Assembly: GCA_050305405.1 (NCBI GenBank)
Contig: JBNLFG010000018.1
Coordinates: 19,840 to 83,839, forward strand
DNA length: 64,000 bases
From: Desulfolinea sp050305405
GTDB taxonomy: Bacteria; Chloroflexota; Anaerolineae; Anaerolineales; Villigracilaceae
Direction: 5' to 3'
The notes under the pieces are model-generated. The model worked only from the letters and a program-made list of their open reading frames with translations, made no database searches and was not told where the DNA came from. The first letter of the stretch is position 1. Every line of letters begins with the position of its first letter. Shown here piece after piece: positions 47,024 to 55,991 of this stretch. A program made the translations under genes and the position numbers.

Positions 47024-47055
47024 AAGGTGCATTTTTTATAAAAAATGCACCTTTT
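47024..47055 (+). terminator. Rho-independent terminator after rpoD
   Basis: AAGGTGCATTTTTT and AAAAAATGCACCTTTT form a 14-bp stem with a small loop and a T-run. It separates the dnaG-rpoD unit from the nuo operon. Confidence 0.92.
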
Positions 47056-47151
47056 CCCATTTGTCATGTAAATCAAAGACGAAAATAACCCTTAATTTAC
47101 CCAAATAGTTGTGGTTTTTGCTAAAAACAGCCTTTTGAGATAGGGTTTTAT

Positions 47152-47159
47152 GTTATACT
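47152..47159 (+). promoter_or_regulatory. Extended -10 promoter of the nuo operon
   Basis: A TG dinucleotide lies just upstream of TATACT (47154-47159), separated from it by one base. No -35 box is found at normal distance. Start near 47166 would give a leader of about 34 nt ending with GAGGAA before the nuoA ATG. Confidence 0.55.
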
Positions 47160-47199
47160 AGTGCGTTGTATCACAACCTGTTTAGTCCGTGAGGAAATA

Positions 47200-47571
47200 A
47201 TGCTCTTTCAGTATATTGCCATTGCAGTTTTACTTGTTTTAACAACGGCAGTCGCTGTCATCGCGATCACGTTGGGGGGATTATTTGGTCCTCGTCGTGA
47301 GACCAAGCGTAAAGCGATGCCATATGAATCAGGTATGGCGCCTGTAGGTGCCGGCACACGTCGGATGCCTGTGCGCTTCTACCTTGTTGCCGTTCTTTTC
47401 ATCCTTTTCGATATTGAAGTCATCTTCTTCTTGCCGTGGGCAGTTTCCTTCCGTGAATATATCGCAAACGGAAAGGGAGCTTTTATTTTTATAGAGATGC
47501 TTGTCTTTATTGGTATCTTGCTCGTAGGCTATTTCTATGCCTGGAAGAAAGGAGCCCTTGAATGGGAGTAG
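47200..47571 (+). CDS. nuoA: NADH-quinone oxidoreductase subunit A
   Basis: A 123-residue, three-helix subunit of the complex I membrane arm near the quinone channel. The loop after helix 1 carries the conserved KAMPYESGMAP segment and VRFYLVAVLFILFDIEVIFFLPWA follows in helix 2 with the acidic Asp and Glu. An upstream start at 47161 would add 13 unconserved residues; ATG at 47200 has GAGGAA before it. First gene of the 14-gene operon; its end overlaps nuoB. Confidence 0.95.
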   Translation: MLFQYIAIAVLLVLTTAVAVIAITLGGLFGPRRETKRKAMPYESGMAPVGAGTRRMPVRFYLVAVLFILFDIEVIFFLPWAVSFREYIANGKGAFIFIEMLVFIGILLVGYFYAWKKGALEWE

Positions 47572-48044
47572 AAGAAAAATTAGGCGACATGGGCGTTGTT
47601 ACCACAACGCTCGAACAAGCCGTCAATTGGGGACGCACTCGCGCCATGTGGCCCATGCTTTTTGGTCTGGCTTGTTGTGCCATCGAAATGATGGCGGCGC
47701 AAGCGGCTCATTATGACATGAGCCGTTTTGGTATGGAGTTGATGCGCCCCAGCCCACGCCAATCTGATTTGATGATTGTTGCCGGACGTGTGAGCCGCAA
47801 GATGGCCCCCGTGCTACGTCATCTTTATGATCAGATGGCTGAACCCAAATGGGTCATTGCAATGGGCGACTGCGCCTCCTGCGGTGGTGTTTTCAATAAC
47901 TACGCTGTTGTGCAAGGTGTTGATGAGATCGTTCCGGTAGACATTTATGTTTCCGGTTGCCCCCCGCGCCCCGAAGCATTGATCGGCGGCATTATGGCGC
48001 TCCACAAAAAAGTAGAAGCCGAAAAAATCAAAGCCGAAGCTTAA
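47562..48044 (+). CDS. nuoB: NADH-quinone oxidoreductase subunit B
   Basis: A 160-residue subunit that carries the terminal 4Fe-4S cluster N2, which hands electrons to quinone. The four ligands Cys38, Cys39, Cys104 and Cys133 have the family spacing. FGLACCAIEMM, MGDCASCGG and VSGCPPRPEA surround them. The ATG lies in the end of nuoA, after AAAGGAG. Confidence 0.97.
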   Translation: MGVEEKLGDMGVVTTTLEQAVNWGRTRAMWPMLFGLACCAIEMMAAQAAHYDMSRFGMELMRPSPRQSDLMIVAGRVSRKMAPVLRHLYDQMAEPKWVIAMGDCASCGGVFNNYAVVQGVDEIVPVDIYVSGCPPRPEALIGGIMALHKKVEAEKIKAEA

Positions 48045-48065
48045 TCCGGTTTAGGAAAAAGATTT

Positions 48066-48569
48066 ATGGACAAAGAATTCCAACCGATCGTTCAGACTTT
48101 GGAAAAGGATTTTGGCGCAGAAGTGAGTGAAAGCTTCGGAGACCTGCAAGCCTTGATCTCTGCTGAAAAACTTGTCGCTGTCAGCCAAAAACTGCGTGAT
48201 GATTTTGAATTTGCGCTCCTTTCCACGATTACGGCAACTGATTACGGCCCCGATGCATCTCCCCGTTATCACGTTGTCTATATTTTTAACTCTGTCACCA
48301 AAAATCTTCAATTGATGGTGCGTGTGCCCGTTGATGGCGAAGTCCCCACGCTCACTGGCGTTTATAAAAATGCCAACTGGCGTGAACGCGAGCTCTGGGA
48401 TATGTTCGGCATCAAAGTAGAAGGACACCCTGATATGCGCCGCATCCTGATGCCCGATGATTGGGATGGCCATCCCCTGCGTAAAGATTATCCGCTTGGG
48501 TACGAAGAGCCGCAATTTACCTTCAACTTTGAAGAGATTGATCTTAGTAAACCGAAAGGGGAGCTGTAA
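48066..48569 (+). CDS. nuoC: NADH-quinone oxidoreductase subunit C
   Basis: A 167-residue 30-kDa-type subunit of the peripheral arm. The conserved C-terminal part is present: TGVYKNANWRERELWDMFG (about 98-116), EGHPDMRRILMPDDWDGHPLRKDYPLG. It is a separate protein, not fused to NuoD as in E. coli. It assembles with NuoB and NuoD around the quinone site. Confidence 0.96.
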   Translation: MDKEFQPIVQTLEKDFGAEVSESFGDLQALISAEKLVAVSQKLRDDFEFALLSTITATDYGPDASPRYHVVYIFNSVTKNLQLMVRVPVDGEVPTLTGVYKNANWRERELWDMFGIKVEGHPDMRRILMPDDWDGHPLRKDYPLGYEEPQFTFNFEEIDLSKPKGEL

Positions 48570-48571
48570 AC

Positions 48572-49810
48572 ATGAGTACACCTTATGCACTCCCTGAAGT
48601 AAGTCTCGAGCAGGTCAAGCACCTCGTTTCGCAGCGCGCTCTCGATGGTGAGACCGTCCTGCTCAACATGGGCCCTCAGCACCCCAGCACGCACGGTGTT
48701 TTGCGCCTTTTACTCGAACTGGATGGCGAGACCGTCGTTAGTTGTATTCCCGATATTGGTTTCCTGCATACCGGTATCGAGAAGAATATGGAAGCCAAGA
48801 CCTATCTGAAAGCCGAAGTGATGACCGACCGTTTGGATTATCTCAATACGGTTGGGAATAACCTCGCTTACTGTCTGGCAGTTGAGAAGATGGTCGATGT
48901 GGATGTGCCTGAGCGCGCTCAAGCCATCCGTGTAATTCTTGCCGAATTGCAGCGTCTCGCTTCGCATCTGGTTTGGCTGGGTACCTCCGCACTGGATGTT
49001 GCTGCGATGTCAGTATTTCTCTACGCATTCCGCGAAAGAGAAGTGATACTCGATATCCTCGAACTGGTCTCCGGCCAACGAATGATGACCACCTACATTC
49101 GCCCTGGCGGTCTTTGGCGCGATGTTCCTGTTGAATTTGACGACGCTGTTCGCAACGTCCTCAATACCTTCCCCAAACGCATCGATGAATACGAAGATTT
49201 ACTGACCAAGAACCCGCTCTTCCTCGACCGTACATACGGCATTGGCAAAATGAGCCTTGAAGAAGCGCTCTCCTACGGTGCGACCGGCTCGACCCTACGT
49301 GGCTCCGGCTCCGATTGGGACTTGCGCAAGAAGCGCCCTTACAGCGGTTACGAACAATATGATTTTGAAGTTCCGACTGCGACCGAAGGCGACGTCTATG
49401 CACGCTACCTCGTGCGTATTCGTGAGATGCGCGAATCGTTGAAGATCATCGAGCAGGCGCTTAACAAGCTGCCGCTCGGCCCCGTTCGCTCAAATAACCA
49501 CAAGATCGTCTCCCCGCCTCGCTCAGAGATCGGTGTCAGTATGGAAGCCCTCATCCACCACTTCAAGTTGTGGACAGAAGGCTTTGATGTGCCGAAGGGC
49601 AGCGTTTACGCCGCCGTCGAATCTCCGCGTGGTGAATTGGGCGTCTTCCTTGAAAGTGATGGCGGACCAAAACCCTATCGTGTTCACTGGCGTACGCCTT
49701 CCTTCAACAATCTGGAAGTGCTGCCCCTGCTTTCGAAAGGTGTCTTGGTTGCTGACCTTGTGGCGATCATTGGTAGTGTTGATATTGTGTTGGGAGATGT
49801 GGATCGATGA
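48572..49810 (+). CDS. nuoD: NADH-quinone oxidoreductase subunit D
   Basis: A 412-residue 49-kDa-type subunit that forms the quinone-binding cavity with NuoB. NMGPQHPSTHGVLRLLLELDGE (about 30-50) contains the His and neighbouring residues that contact quinone; GFLHTGIEKNME and DRLDYLNTVGNN follow, and the C-terminal end (IGSVDIVLGDVDR) is the usual one. Its last bases overlap nuoE (ATGA). Confidence 0.97.
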   Translation: MSTPYALPEVSLEQVKHLVSQRALDGETVLLNMGPQHPSTHGVLRLLLELDGETVVSCIPDIGFLHTGIEKNMEAKTYLKAEVMTDRLDYLNTVGNNLAYCLAVEKMVDVDVPERAQAIRVILAELQRLASHLVWLGTSALDVAAMSVFLYAFREREVILDILELVSGQRMMTTYIRPGGLWRDVPVEFDDAVRNVLNTFPKRIDEYEDLLTKNPLFLDRTYGIGKMSLEEALSYGATGSTLRGSGSDWDLRKKRPYSGYEQYDFEVPTATEGDVYARYLVRIREMRESLKIIEQALNKLPLGPVRSNNHKIVSPPRSEIGVSMEALIHHFKLWTEGFDVPKGSVYAAVESPRGELGVFLESDGGPKPYRVHWRTPSFNNLEVLPLLSKGVLVADLVAIIGSVDIVLGDVDR

Positions 49811-50313
49811 GTTTAGCAGAGAAATATCCACAAGAAGTTGAAAAAATTCTGGCGAAATATCCGCCGGAGCAGAAGCGCTCGGCTGTGATGCCCTTGCTCT
49901 ACATGGCAATGCGCGAAGAAGGCTATGTTAGCAAAGCTGACAAAGCCGATATCGCTAAAATGCTTGATATGACCACCACCGAGATTTCGGGCATTATCGG
50001 TTTTTATTCGCTCTTTCATGATGAGAAAGCCGGTCAATATCGTCTCCAGGTTTGCACCGATATTGGCTGTGCCCTGCGCGGCGCAGACCAGTACCTTGCA
50101 GAACTCTCCGAGAAATTGGGTGTAAAACCCGGAGAAACCACCGAAGATGGTTTGGTCACCCTCGAAGAGGTCAAATGTTTGGCAGCTTGCGATAAGGCGC
50201 CCATGTTCCAGGTTCAAAGTGGCGAAGGCATCAAGTATCACGAAAAGATGACCGTTGATACCACGCTGGAACTGATCGAAGAACTGCGCAAAGGTGCGAA
50301 GGAGGCAAAATAA
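49807..50313 (+). CDS. nuoE: NADH-quinone oxidoreductase subunit E
   Basis: A 168-residue 24-kDa-type subunit with the 2Fe-2S cluster N1a. Ligand Cys residues are seen in CTDIGCALRGA (about 84-94) and CLAACDKAPMFQV (about 123-135). Presence of E, F and G shows that this complex I takes electrons from NADH. The stop overlaps the nuoF ATG (TAATG). Confidence 0.96.
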   Translation: MSLAEKYPQEVEKILAKYPPEQKRSAVMPLLYMAMREEGYVSKADKADIAKMLDMTTTEISGIIGFYSLFHDEKAGQYRLQVCTDIGCALRGADQYLAELSEKLGVKPGETTEDGLVTLEEVKCLAACDKAPMFQVQSGEGIKYHEKMTVDTTLELIEELRKGAKEAK

Positions 50314-51551
50314 TGGATTATGTGCTTCTCCGTCACCGTGAGATTCCAAGCCTGAACCAGATCGATGTTTTCATGAAAGAAGACGGTTTTGAAGGCTTGA
50401 AGAAAGCGCTCAAAATGGATGTCGCTGATGTCACTAACGAAGTGAAAGCCGCTGGCTTACGCGGACGTGGTGGTGCAGGCTTCCCGACTGGCGTGAAGTG
50501 GTCCTTCATGGACAACAACAGTTGGCCCCACTATGTGGTTGCCAACGCCGACGAATCGGAGCCTGGCACTTTCAAAGACCGCGAGATTATGGAAAGCAAC
50601 CCCTTCCAATTCCTCGAGGGTGTTGCTATCGCTTCCTTTGCTGTAGGCGCGAATGTTGCCTACATCTATCTGCGTGGTGAGTTCTGGGAAGTTGCCCATT
50701 TCCTCGATGAAAAGATCGAAGAAATGGAAAAAGCCGGTTTCCTCGGAGAGAATATCCAAGGAACCGACTATTCGCTGAAGATCTATACCCACTTGGGGGC
50801 AGGGGCGTACATCTGCGGTGAAGAAACTGCACTGCTCGAATCCATCGAAGGCAAACGTGGTCAACCGCGTGTGCGTCCGCCATTCCCGCCTTCGCAGGGT
50901 CTCTATAACAAACCAACAGTTGTCAATAACGTTGAGACTTTGTCCAGCGTTCCTTATATCATCAAAAATGGCGCGGAAGGCTACCGCAAGTTTGGTACCG
51001 AGAAAAGCCCGGGTACGAAAATTTTCTCCCTTTCCGGCTGTGTCAATAATCCCGGTAACTACGAGCTTCCGCTTGGCAGCACTTTCCGCACCCTGATCTT
51101 TGACGAGAAATATGGCGGCGGGATTGCGAATGGCAATAAGATCAAAGCCATTATGCCCGCAGGCGCTTCCTCCTCGATGATTGTGGCGGATGACAAGGCT
51201 CTTGATACCCAGTTGACTTATGAGGATGTCCGCGAAGTTGGTGGCGACCTCGGCTCTGCTTCGGTGATCGTCATCGACGATACAGTCAGTCTTGACTGGC
51301 TTATCACCAAAACGATGGACTTCTTCGCCCACGAATCTTGCGGCAAATGCACGCCCTGCCGCGAAGGTACGTTCTGGATGAAGAAGCTCACCCAGCGCAT
51401 TAACTCTGGCGAAGGCACAGAAGAAGATGTGGCCTTGCTCTTTGATGTTGCCAAACAGGTTCAGGGCAAAACACTCTGTGCGCTTGGCGAGTTCTCAACG
51501 ATGGCTGTTGTCACATCCATTGAGCGCTTCCCTGAAGATTTCAAGAAATAA
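50313..51551 (+). CDS. nuoF: NADH-quinone oxidoreductase subunit F (NADH- and FMN-binding)
   Basis: A 412-residue 51-kDa-type subunit where NADH is oxidised. GLRGRGGAGFPTGVKW (about 49-64) binds NADH and FMN, ANADESEPGTFKDR contacts FMN, GAGAYICGEETALLESIEG follows, and ESCGKCTPCREG (about 343-354) provides three Cys of cluster N3, with the fourth in KTLCALGEF. Confidence 0.97.
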   Translation: MDYVLLRHREIPSLNQIDVFMKEDGFEGLKKALKMDVADVTNEVKAAGLRGRGGAGFPTGVKWSFMDNNSWPHYVVANADESEPGTFKDREIMESNPFQFLEGVAIASFAVGANVAYIYLRGEFWEVAHFLDEKIEEMEKAGFLGENIQGTDYSLKIYTHLGAGAYICGEETALLESIEGKRGQPRVRPPFPPSQGLYNKPTVVNNVETLSSVPYIIKNGAEGYRKFGTEKSPGTKIFSLSGCVNNPGNYELPLGSTFRTLIFDEKYGGGIANGNKIKAIMPAGASSSMIVADDKALDTQLTYEDVREVGGDLGSASVIVIDDTVSLDWLITKTMDFFAHESCGKCTPCREGTFWMKKLTQRINSGEGTEEDVALLFDVAKQVQGKTLCALGEFSTMAVVTSIERFPEDFKK

Positions 51552-51573
51552 CCTGTAACGATAAGGTATTTTT

Positions 51574-53538
51574 ATGACCCAAGAAGTTACCCTAACGATT
51601 GATGGCAAGGAAGTAACCGTTCCAGCAGGAACATTGGTGGTGGATGCTGCCAAAAAAGCTGGTATTGACATTCCTGTCTTCTGCTACCATCCCAAAATGG
51701 AACCGGCTGGCATGTGCCGCCAGTGTCTTGTCGAGATCGGTCGACCCGCTTTCGACCGCGCTACAGGCGAGCCAGTTATGGAAGATGGGCAACCCAAGAT
51801 CAACTGGGGCTGGAAACTCGAGACCTCCTGCACAAATCCCGTTTCTCAAGGCATGGTCGTGAAGACCACCAGCGAGAAGGCGGTAAAAGGGCAGAACGAT
51901 ATGCTCGAATTCCAGCTTACCTCGCATCCGCTTGATTGCCCTGTTTGCGATAAAGGCGGCGAATGTCTCTTGCAGGATATGACCCTTGCACACGGCAGTT
52001 CCGTCAGCCGCTATCGCTTTGATGAAAAACGTCATGCCCAAAAGCATGTTGCTCTGGGCGAATCGATTTGGCTAGACCGTGAGCGTTGTATCGCCTGTGG
52101 ACGTTGTGTCCGTTTCCAGAGCGAATTGGTCGGAGAAGCAGTACTCGCCTTCGATATGCGCGGTGCCAAATCCGAGATCGTGACGACCTCGGACCCCGGG
52201 TTTGATTCCGTTTTCTCTGGCAATACGACTGATATTTGTCCTGTGGGCGCGTTAACCACCGCTAACTTCCGCTTTGGTGCCCGCCCCTGGGAAATGGAAG
52301 CAAAAGCCTCCATCTGTGCAGAATGCCCGGTTGGTTGTAACACCATGCTCGATACGCGTCGTGAAGCCAAGAGTGGCGGCAAAATCATTGTCAAACGTGT
52401 TATGCCGCGCCAAAACGAAGCAATCAACGAAACCTGGATCTGCGATAAAGGCCGCTTTGCTGATTTTGATAACAGCACGCGTGCCCTTGAGCCGATGGTT
52501 GGTACCGAAGCTGCTGAATGGAACGATGCCCTTGCCGCTGCTGTTGAAAAACTCAACGCTGCCAAAGGTGATGCAGTTTACCTCGTCGATGGTTCGCTCC
52601 CGAATGAAGCTCTCTATACAATGAAAGCCCTCGCCGATGCGAATGGTGCGAAAGCCATGTGCTACTCGCAAGTTGGCGGCGGGGCATTGACAACCAAATC
52701 CAGCGCCTTTAAGAAAGCGCGTGCTGGGGCCGGTGATGCGATTTTGGTGATTGGCAGCGATCTTTATGCTGAAGCGCCGATCTTTTGGCTGCGCGCAAAG
52801 CAGGCTGCGGATCGTGGCGCGACCTTGATCGTTGCGAGCGAAGCTGAAACTCGTTTGGATGCTTTTGCGACCACAGTTGTCCGTGATCTTGGCGAAGGCT
52901 TGAAAGCTGCCAAGGAAGCATTTGCGAACGCTGAAGAAACTGTTGTGCTCTACAACGGTGATGATGCACTCGCAAAATCCTGCGCTGATTTGAACCCGAT
53001 CACGCTGATCGGTGTGTGGGCTGATGCCAACACGCAGGGCGCATGGGAATTGGGTTACGAAGCCATCTCCGATCTGTCTGCGCTGAAGGGCAAGACGGTT
53101 TATGTCGCCGGTGGTGATGCGCTCGTTGCGGGAGCGGTTGAAGCGGCTGATGTTGTCGTCGCGCAGACTGCATCCATGACGGAAGCAAGTCAAAAGGCGA
53201 GCGTGACGCTCCCATCCCAGACTGTTTCTGAGTCTGACGGGACCTTCACATCCGCTGAACGACGCGTGCAACGTTTCTTTGCAGCCGTCCCGCCGGTGGG
53301 CGAGGCGCTGCCTGGTTATGTCATTACCGCGCAGATCGCTGAGAAGATGGGCGTGACGCTGGAAGGTGTTTCTGCTGAAGCGGTCTTTGCCGCGCTGGCT
53401 GAGAAAGTGTCCGCTTTCGCTGGCTTGAGCTATGAAAAACTGGCTGTCGTGGATGCGGAAGCGCGCTTGAGCATCGGCGGCACTTGTTATGAAAACGAAC
53501 AGGGCTTGGGAGCGCAGCTTTCGGCCGTGGCGAATTAG
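51574..53538 (+). CDS. nuoG: NADH-quinone oxidoreductase subunit G
   Basis: A 654-residue iron-sulfur subunit of the peripheral arm. The N-terminal 2Fe-2S domain (FCYHPKMEPAGMCRQCLVEIG) is followed by the His/Cys ligands of N5 (HPLDCPVCDKGGEC), the N4 ligands (CIACGRCVRFQ, ICPVGAL) and a molybdopterin-oxidoreductase-like 4Fe-4S motif (CAECPVGCN). The C-terminal half is an Ala-rich degenerate molybdopterin domain without cofactor. Shorter than the E. coli subunit (about 900). Confidence 0.95.
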   Translation: MTQEVTLTIDGKEVTVPAGTLVVDAAKKAGIDIPVFCYHPKMEPAGMCRQCLVEIGRPAFDRATGEPVMEDGQPKINWGWKLETSCTNPVSQGMVVKTTSEKAVKGQNDMLEFQLTSHPLDCPVCDKGGECLLQDMTLAHGSSVSRYRFDEKRHAQKHVALGESIWLDRERCIACGRCVRFQSELVGEAVLAFDMRGAKSEIVTTSDPGFDSVFSGNTTDICPVGALTTANFRFGARPWEMEAKASICAECPVGCNTMLDTRREAKSGGKIIVKRVMPRQNEAINETWICDKGRFADFDNSTRALEPMVGTEAAEWNDALAAAVEKLNAAKGDAVYLVDGSLPNEALYTMKALADANGAKAMCYSQVGGGALTTKSSAFKKARAGAGDAILVIGSDLYAEAPIFWLRAKQAADRGATLIVASEAETRLDAFATTVVRDLGEGLKAAKEAFANAEETVVLYNGDDALAKSCADLNPITLIGVWADANTQGAWELGYEAISDLSALKGKTVYVAGGDALVAGAVEAADVVVAQTASMTEASQKASVTLPSQTVSESDGTFTSAERRVQRFFAAVPPVGEALPGYVITAQIAEKMGVTLEGVSAEAVFAALAEKVSAFAGLSYEKLAVVDAEARLSIGGTCYENEQGLGAQLSAVAN

Positions 53539-53560
53539 AGGAATGTGAGGAAGTTATTCT

Positions 53561-54652
53561 ATGGACTCTGCCTTGTTCTGGGAAATTTTCATCAAAGCAC
53601 TGGTTTTGATTCTGGTGCTTTTGACTGGATTTGCCTATCTGACCTATTATGAACGGCGTGCGCTGGCGCGGATCCAATCTCGTGTTGGACCGAACCGTGC
53701 AGGGCCTGCAGGGCTTTTGCAGCCGGTTGCGGATGCAGTCAAGCTGATCTTCAAAGAAGAGCTGATCCCTGCGCAAGCCTTTAAAGCGGTCTTTATTTTG
53801 GCGCCGATCTTGACGGTTGTACCTGCGATCTTGATCACTGCAACTGTCCCGTGGGGCGGTTTTGTGACGATCGGTGGACGCGAAATCCAGTTGAGCATTG
53901 CCGATGTGAATGTAGGCGTGCTCTACATTATGTCGGTGGCTTCGATTGCGGTCTACGGCGTGGTTTTGGCTGGTTGGTCGAGCAATAATAAATACGCGAT
54001 GATGGGCGGTTTGCGCTCCACCGCGCAGATGATTAGCTATGAGTTGGCCCTGGGGCTTTCTTTTGTGGGTGTGATTTTATTGGCTGACTCGATGACGATG
54101 AGCGAAATTGTCGAAGCACAGCGCGGTTTGTGGTTTGTGGTTTTGCAGCCGGTCGGGATGATTGTTTTCTTCCTGGCGACGTTGGCTGAATTGAACCGTG
54201 GCCCCTTCGATATGCCTGAAGCCGAGCAGGAGCTTTCCACCGGTTATAACGTGGAATACTCCGGAATGAAATTCGCGCTCTTTATGATGGCGGAATATAC
54301 CAAGATGATCTCGATTTCGGCGATCACGGCGACGCTTTTCTTAGGCGGTTTCCGTGGCCCCGGCGTGGATGCGATTCCTGCTCTTGGCCCGCTGTATATG
54401 TTTATTAAGATCTTCCTCATTCTCTTTGTGATGATCTGGGTGCGTGCCTCTTGGCCTCGCATTCGTTACGACCGCCTGATGGCGTTGGGTTGGAAGATCA
54501 TGTTGCCGCTTTCTTTGGCGCTGGTCTTCATTACCGCAGTTGGCATCCTCGTTGATATGATGTGGTTGATCCCGCTTCTGTCTTTGGGTGCTGGCGCTAT
54601 TGCTGTTCAGGCAATAAATCTTTCTCTAAGGAGGAAGGCAAATGCTCGTTGA
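53561..54652 (+). CDS. nuoH: NADH-quinone oxidoreductase subunit H
   Basis: A 363-residue, eight-helix subunit joining the arms and lining the quinone tunnel. YYERRALARIQSRVGPNRAG (about 29-48) is the hallmark loop, ADAVKLIFKEELIP follows, and AELNRGPFDMPEAEQELSTG (about 208-227) is the acidic loop that contacts the quinone site. Its end overlaps nuoI by 11 nt. Confidence 0.97.
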   Translation: MDSALFWEIFIKALVLILVLLTGFAYLTYYERRALARIQSRVGPNRAGPAGLLQPVADAVKLIFKEELIPAQAFKAVFILAPILTVVPAILITATVPWGGFVTIGGREIQLSIADVNVGVLYIMSVASIAVYGVVLAGWSSNNKYAMMGGLRSTAQMISYELALGLSFVGVILLADSMTMSEIVEAQRGLWFVVLQPVGMIVFFLATLAELNRGPFDMPEAEQELSTGYNVEYSGMKFALFMMAEYTKMISISAITATLFLGGFRGPGVDAIPALGPLYMFIKIFLILFVMIWVRASWPRIRYDRLMALGWKIMLPLSLALVFITAVGILVDMMWLIPLLSLGAGAIAVQAINLSLRRKANAR

Positions 54653-55145
54653 GTTGCTTCGTGGTCTGAAGACCACGTTCAAGATGATGCTCGATAAGCC
54701 GGTTACGATCCAGTATCCGGAAGTGAAGCGCGATGTGCGTCCACGCTATCGAGGTCGTCATGAACTGAAGCGTTACGATAATGGTTTAGAAAAGTGCATC
54801 GGCTGCGCCCTGTGTGCGGCAGCCTGCCCGGCGGATGCGATCTTTGTGGAAGCGTCAGAGAATACCGATGAGGAGCGTTACTCTCCCGGTGATCGCTACG
54901 CCAGCACTTACGAGATCAATTTCCTGCGTTGTATTTACTGCGGTTATTGCGAAGATGCTTGCCCGACCGAAGCTATTGTGTTGGAACATGAATATGATGT
55001 CACCTTTGGCACCCGTTTGGAAGCAATCTATCCCAAAGAGAAGCTGATTGTCCCTGTGCCCTCTAATGGGAAAGCGACCCCGCAGCAAACAGAACCGGGT
55101 ACTTTCACCCGCTCTGTTCCTGAGATGAAAGATCCCACGAAATAG
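54642..55145 (+). CDS. nuoI: NADH-quinone oxidoreductase subunit I
   Basis: A 167-residue ferredoxin-type subunit with clusters N6a and N6b. The two CxxCxxCxxxCP motifs are CIGCALCAAACP (about 48-59) and CIYCGYCEDACP (about 97-108). The N-terminal amphipathic helix (LLRGLKTTFKMML) rests on the membrane. AAGGAGG precedes its ATG. Confidence 0.97.
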   Translation: MLVELLRGLKTTFKMMLDKPVTIQYPEVKRDVRPRYRGRHELKRYDNGLEKCIGCALCAAACPADAIFVEASENTDEERYSPGDRYASTYEINFLRCIYCGYCEDACPTEAIVLEHEYDVTFGTRLEAIYPKEKLIVPVPSNGKATPQQTEPGTFTRSVPEMKDPTK

Positions 55146-55152
55146 GTGATTT

Positions 55153-55674
55153 ATGACAGTTGATCTTATTCTCTTTCTGATACTCGCTGTTGTGGCAATC
55201 GCTACAGCATTGGGGATGCTGCTCAACCGCAACGCGGTCTATTCGGCGCTTTTTCTCGTGCTGAATTTCGCGACGGTGGCGGTCTTCTACCTTTTGCTGG
55301 GCGCGCCTTTCATTGCGCTGACGCAGGTTACGGTCTACGCAGGCGCGATCATGGTGCTCTTCCTCTTCGTCATCATGCTTTTGGGCACGGAAGAATTGCC
55401 CAAAGGTGAAGGCTTAGGTTGGCAGAAACCCGTTGCCGTTGTACTTGCGTTGGCTTTGGCTGTTGAATCTTCATATGTGGTTTTCTTCCAGAAACCGATT
55501 GAAGGTCTAATCAACAATAATCCTTCTGCTGATTTTGCTGGTCCGAAAGCGATCGGTGAAATGCTCTTTAGCAAGTACCTGCTGCCTTTTGAAGCTACTT
55601 CGATCCTGTTGTTGGTTGCGATGATCGGTGCGATTGTTTTGACCCTCAATACAAAGGAAGGAGGGCAAAAATAA
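55153..55674 (+). CDS. nuoJ: NADH-quinone oxidoreductase subunit J
   Basis: A 173-residue, five-helix membrane subunit. The third helix reads YAGAIMVLFLFVIMLLG (about 63-79), including the pi-bulge region that changes conformation during turnover. The stop overlaps the nuoK start by one base (TAATGG). Confidence 0.95.
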   Translation: MTVDLILFLILAVVAIATALGMLLNRNAVYSALFLVLNFATVAVFYLLLGAPFIALTQVTVYAGAIMVLFLFVIMLLGTEELPKGEGLGWQKPVAVVLALALAVESSYVVFFQKPIEGLINNNPSADFAGPKAIGEMLFSKYLLPFEATSILLLVAMIGAIVLTLNTKEGGQK

Positions 55675-55985
55675 TGGTTCCTGTAAATTATTACATCGCC
55701 CTCTCGGCTATTTTGTTCATTATCGGTGCGATGGGTGTTCTTGTTCGCCGTAATGCGCTGATTATCTTTATGTCAGTTGAATTGATGCTTAACGCTGCCA
55801 ACGTTGCTTTTGTGGCCTTCGCCAGTGTTATGCCAAATAAGTTTCCCTTGGACGGGCAGATTTTCGTCTTCTTCATCATGACCGTCGCCGCCGCAGAAGT
55901 TGCCGTCGGCTTGGCCTTGATCGTGGCGATCTTCCGCTCGAAGAAGAGCATCAATGTTGACGAAATCAACGTGCTGAAAGGATAA
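55674..55985 (+). CDS. nuoK: NADH-quinone oxidoreductase subunit K
   Basis: A 103-residue, three-helix subunit. The membrane Glu residues used in proton transfer are in SVELMLNAANVAFVAF (about 34-49) and VAAAEVAVGLALIVAI (about 66-81). Length and order are typical. It lies between nuoJ and nuoL. Confidence 0.96.
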   Translation: MVPVNYYIALSAILFIIGAMGVLVRRNALIIFMSVELMLNAANVAFVAFASVMPNKFPLDGQIFVFFIMTVAAAEVAVGLALIVAIFRSKKSINVDEINVLKG

Positions 55986-55991
55986 GCCAAT

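Noticed and set aside
50457..51332. Open frame of 291 codons opposite nuoF
   Set aside because: Antisense shadow of a clearly functional gene, with no motif or ribosome site.
52252..53271. Long open frame of 339 codons opposite nuoG
   Set aside because: Lies fully antisense to a conserved gene; the composition is a by-product of nuoG codon bias, and it has no family motifs.
53561..54652. Frameshift at the nuoH/nuoI junction
   Set aside because: The 11-nt overlap is normal; both proteins have complete ends and nuoI has its own AAGGAGG site.
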